5,162 nucleotides of DNA from JANMDU01 sp031376455 (lineage in GTDB: Bacteria; Pseudomonadota; Gammaproteobacteria; Burkholderiales; Burkholderiaceae_C): contig JANMDU010000071.1 in NCBI GenBank assembly GCA_031376455.1, positions 1 through 5,162 on the forward strand, in the 5' to 3' direction. Shown here in pieces: positions 4,023 through 5,162 of this stretch. Numbering within the stretch: position 1 is the first letter of the stretch; each line of letters begins with the position of its first letter. The translations under genes and the position numbers were made by a program. The notes below the pieces were generated by a model. It had not been told where the DNA came from and ran no database searches. It saw nothing but the letters and a program-made list of their open reading frames with translations.

Positions 4023-5162
4023 TTACACCGTCACCGCATCCGCCGCTTCTTTGTATTCAGCAATCTGGTCAAAGTTCAAATACTTGTAAATTTTGCTGCT
4101 GTCTTGGTTGATCACGCCAATGTCGGCCAAGTATTCGGCTTTGCTGGGGATGCGGCCTAGCTTGGAGCAGATGGCGGCGAGTTCGGCGCTGCCCAAATAG
4201 ACAAAGGTGTTTTTGCCTAGGCGGTTGGGGAAGTTGCGGGTGCTCGTGCTCATCACCGTTGCGCCTTCTTTGACCTGGGCTTGGTTGCCCATGCACAAGC
4301 TGCAGCCGGGCATTTCCATGCGGGCGCCAGCGTTGCCGAAGACGCCGTAGTGGCCTTCTTCGGTGAGTTGCTGCGCGTCCATCTTCGTGGGCGGGGCCAT
4401 CCACAGCTTGACGGGGATGTCTCGCTTGCCTTCCAAGAGCTTGGAGGCGGCGCGGAAGTGGCCGATGTTGGTCATGCAAGAGCCGATGAAGACTTCGTCG
4501 ATTTTGCTGCCTGCCACGTCAGACAAGGTTTTTGCGTCATCCGGGTCGTTCGGGCAGCAGACAATTGGCTCGGTGATCTCGGCCAAATCGATCTCGATGA
4601 TGGCGGCGTATTCTGCGTCTGTATCTCCCTTCAAAAGCTGCGGGTTCGCGAGCCACTTTTCCATTTCTTTGATGCGGCGGCCAATGGTGCGGGCATCTTG
4701 GTAGCCTTGGGCGATCATGTTTTTCAGGAGCACGATGTTGCTGGTGATGTACTCTTGAATAGGCTCTTTGTTGAGCGCAATGGTGCAACCTGCGGCGGAG
4801 CGCTCGGCGGAGGCATCACTCAATTCAAACGCTTGCTCAACCTTCAATTCTGGCAAACCTTCGATTTCCAAAATGCGGCCCGAGAAGATGTTGACCTTGC
4901 CGGTTTTCGCGACCGTGAGGAGGCCGGCTTTGATGGCATACAGCGGAATGGCATGTACCAAATCGCGCAGCGTCACGCCGGGCTGCATCGTGCCTTTGAA
5001 GCGCACCAAGACGCTCTCAGGCATGTCTAGAGGCATCACGCCGGTAGCCGCGCCGAAAGCGACCAAGCCAGAGCCAGCTGGGAAGCTGATGCCAATCGGG
5101 AAGCGCGTGTGGCTGTCGCCGCCTGTGCCCACGGTATCGGGCAACAGCATGCGGTTGAGCCA
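4023..5162 (-). CDS. acnB: Aconitate hydratase B (AcnB), C-terminal part; N-terminus outside window
   Basis: The minus-strand frame is open from the right edge (WLNRMLLPDTVGTGGDSHT) to the TAA at 4023-4025. That is 379 residues, about 44% of the usual 860 or so, and the Met at 5150 is internal. AcnB interconverts citrate and isocitrate in the TCA cycle, often also acts on 2-methylisocitrate, and is cytosolic with a 4Fe-4S cluster. Cluster ligands are visible as GSCMTNIGHF (Cys codon 4476-4478) and GCSLCMGNQ (Cys codons 4302-4304 and 4293-4295), spaced as in E. coli AcnB. Other family blocks are GTGGDSHTRFPIGISFPAGS, SGRILEIEGLP, DASAERSAAGC and STSTRNFPNRLG. The last 70 codons are duplicated at 870-1082 and may be the element-derived replacement end. 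Nothing suggests loss of function. Transcription ends at the terminator 3911-3934. Confidence 0.97.
   Translation of the reverse strand, partial: WLNRMLLPDTVGTGGDSHTRFPIGISFPAGSGLVAFGAATGVMPLDMPESVLVRFKGTMQPGVTLRDLVHAIPLYAIKAGLLTVAKTGKVNIFSGRILEIEGLPELKVEQAFELSDASAERSAAGCTIALNKEPIQEYITSNIVLLKNMIAQGYQDARTIGRRIKEMEKWLANPQLLKGDTDAEYAAIIEIDLAEITEPIVCCPNDPDDAKTLSDVAGSKIDEVFIGSCMTNIGHFRAASKLLEGKRDIPVKLWMAPPTKMDAQQLTEEGHYGVFGNAGARMEMPGCSLCMGNQAQVKEGATVMSTSTRNFPNRLGKNTFVYLGSAELAAICSKLGRIPSKAEYLADIGVINQDSSKIYKYLNFDQIAEYKEAADAVTV

Larger units (their letters stand above)
3909..4235. repeat. Right imperfect direct repeat: terminator, acnB 3' UTR and acnB 3' end
   Basis: This is the partner of the repeat at 757-1083 in the same orientation, but here it is continuous with the complete downstream part of acnB. 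Differences from the left copy in the coding part are mostly at third codon positions. The repeat begins at the stop codon of the KAP gene. Confidence 0.9.

Noticed and set aside
4281..5030. Long + strand open frame of 249 codons opposite acnB
   Set aside because: It lies entirely antisense to a clear AcnB sequence with all conserved motifs, shows no recognisable domain, and is what the codon bias of acnB would produce.
1..5162. CRISPR array, tRNA or rRNA gene, riboswitch
   Set aside because: No regularly spaced repeats, cloverleaf-like sequence or conserved RNA motif was seen on either strand by eye.

Overview
The window looks like a chromosomal segment of a betaproteobacterium, probably Burkholderiales. 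That rests on the C-terminal sequence of AcnB, on a fumarylacetoacetate-hydrolase (FAH) family protein of the kind annotated 'ureidoglycolate lyase' in that group, and on moderate GC content with proteobacterial codon use. The placement comes from recall of family sequences, not from a search.

Layout. (1) Bases 1-737: 3' part of a FAH-family enzyme gene (+ strand), cut by the window edge. (2) Bases 757-1083: a bidirectional terminator followed by a detached 70-codon 3' end of acnB on the minus strand. It is a diverged second copy of the sequence at 3909-4235. (3) Bases 1084-3910: a cargo block, all on the + strand. It holds a ribbon-helix-helix antitoxin with a PIN-domain VapC toxin (1130-1803), a Gp49/RelE-like HigB toxin with an XRE antitoxin (1873-2538), and a 443-aa KAP-family P-loop NTPase (2580-3911). 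(4) Bases 3909-5162: the second copy of the terminator plus 3' region, continuing into the real acnB (minus strand), which runs off the right edge.

The simplest reading is that FAH and acnB were once convergent neighbours sharing one terminator. A roughly 2.8-kb cargo was then inserted at the 3' end of acnB, leaving imperfect direct repeats of about 330 bp on both sides. The two acnB 3' ends differ at 22 of 70 codons, and 17 of those differences are synonymous. The copies therefore diverged while both were functional acnB ends, presumably in different lineages, and one was imported. This resembles integrative elements that replace the 3' end of their target gene, but no integrase is visible here.

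The cargo resembles a small stability and defence islet. The two toxin-antitoxin pairs are typical addiction or abortive-infection modules. KAP NTPases include PifA (phage exclusion by plasmid F) and QatA of the Qat system, so the KAP gene is a candidate stand-alone defence gene. All three cargo transcription units start at an ATG without a convincing ribosome binding site. For the first, a good promoter predicts an almost leaderless transcript. Apart from the repeats, there is no gene-free stretch longer than 300 bases.
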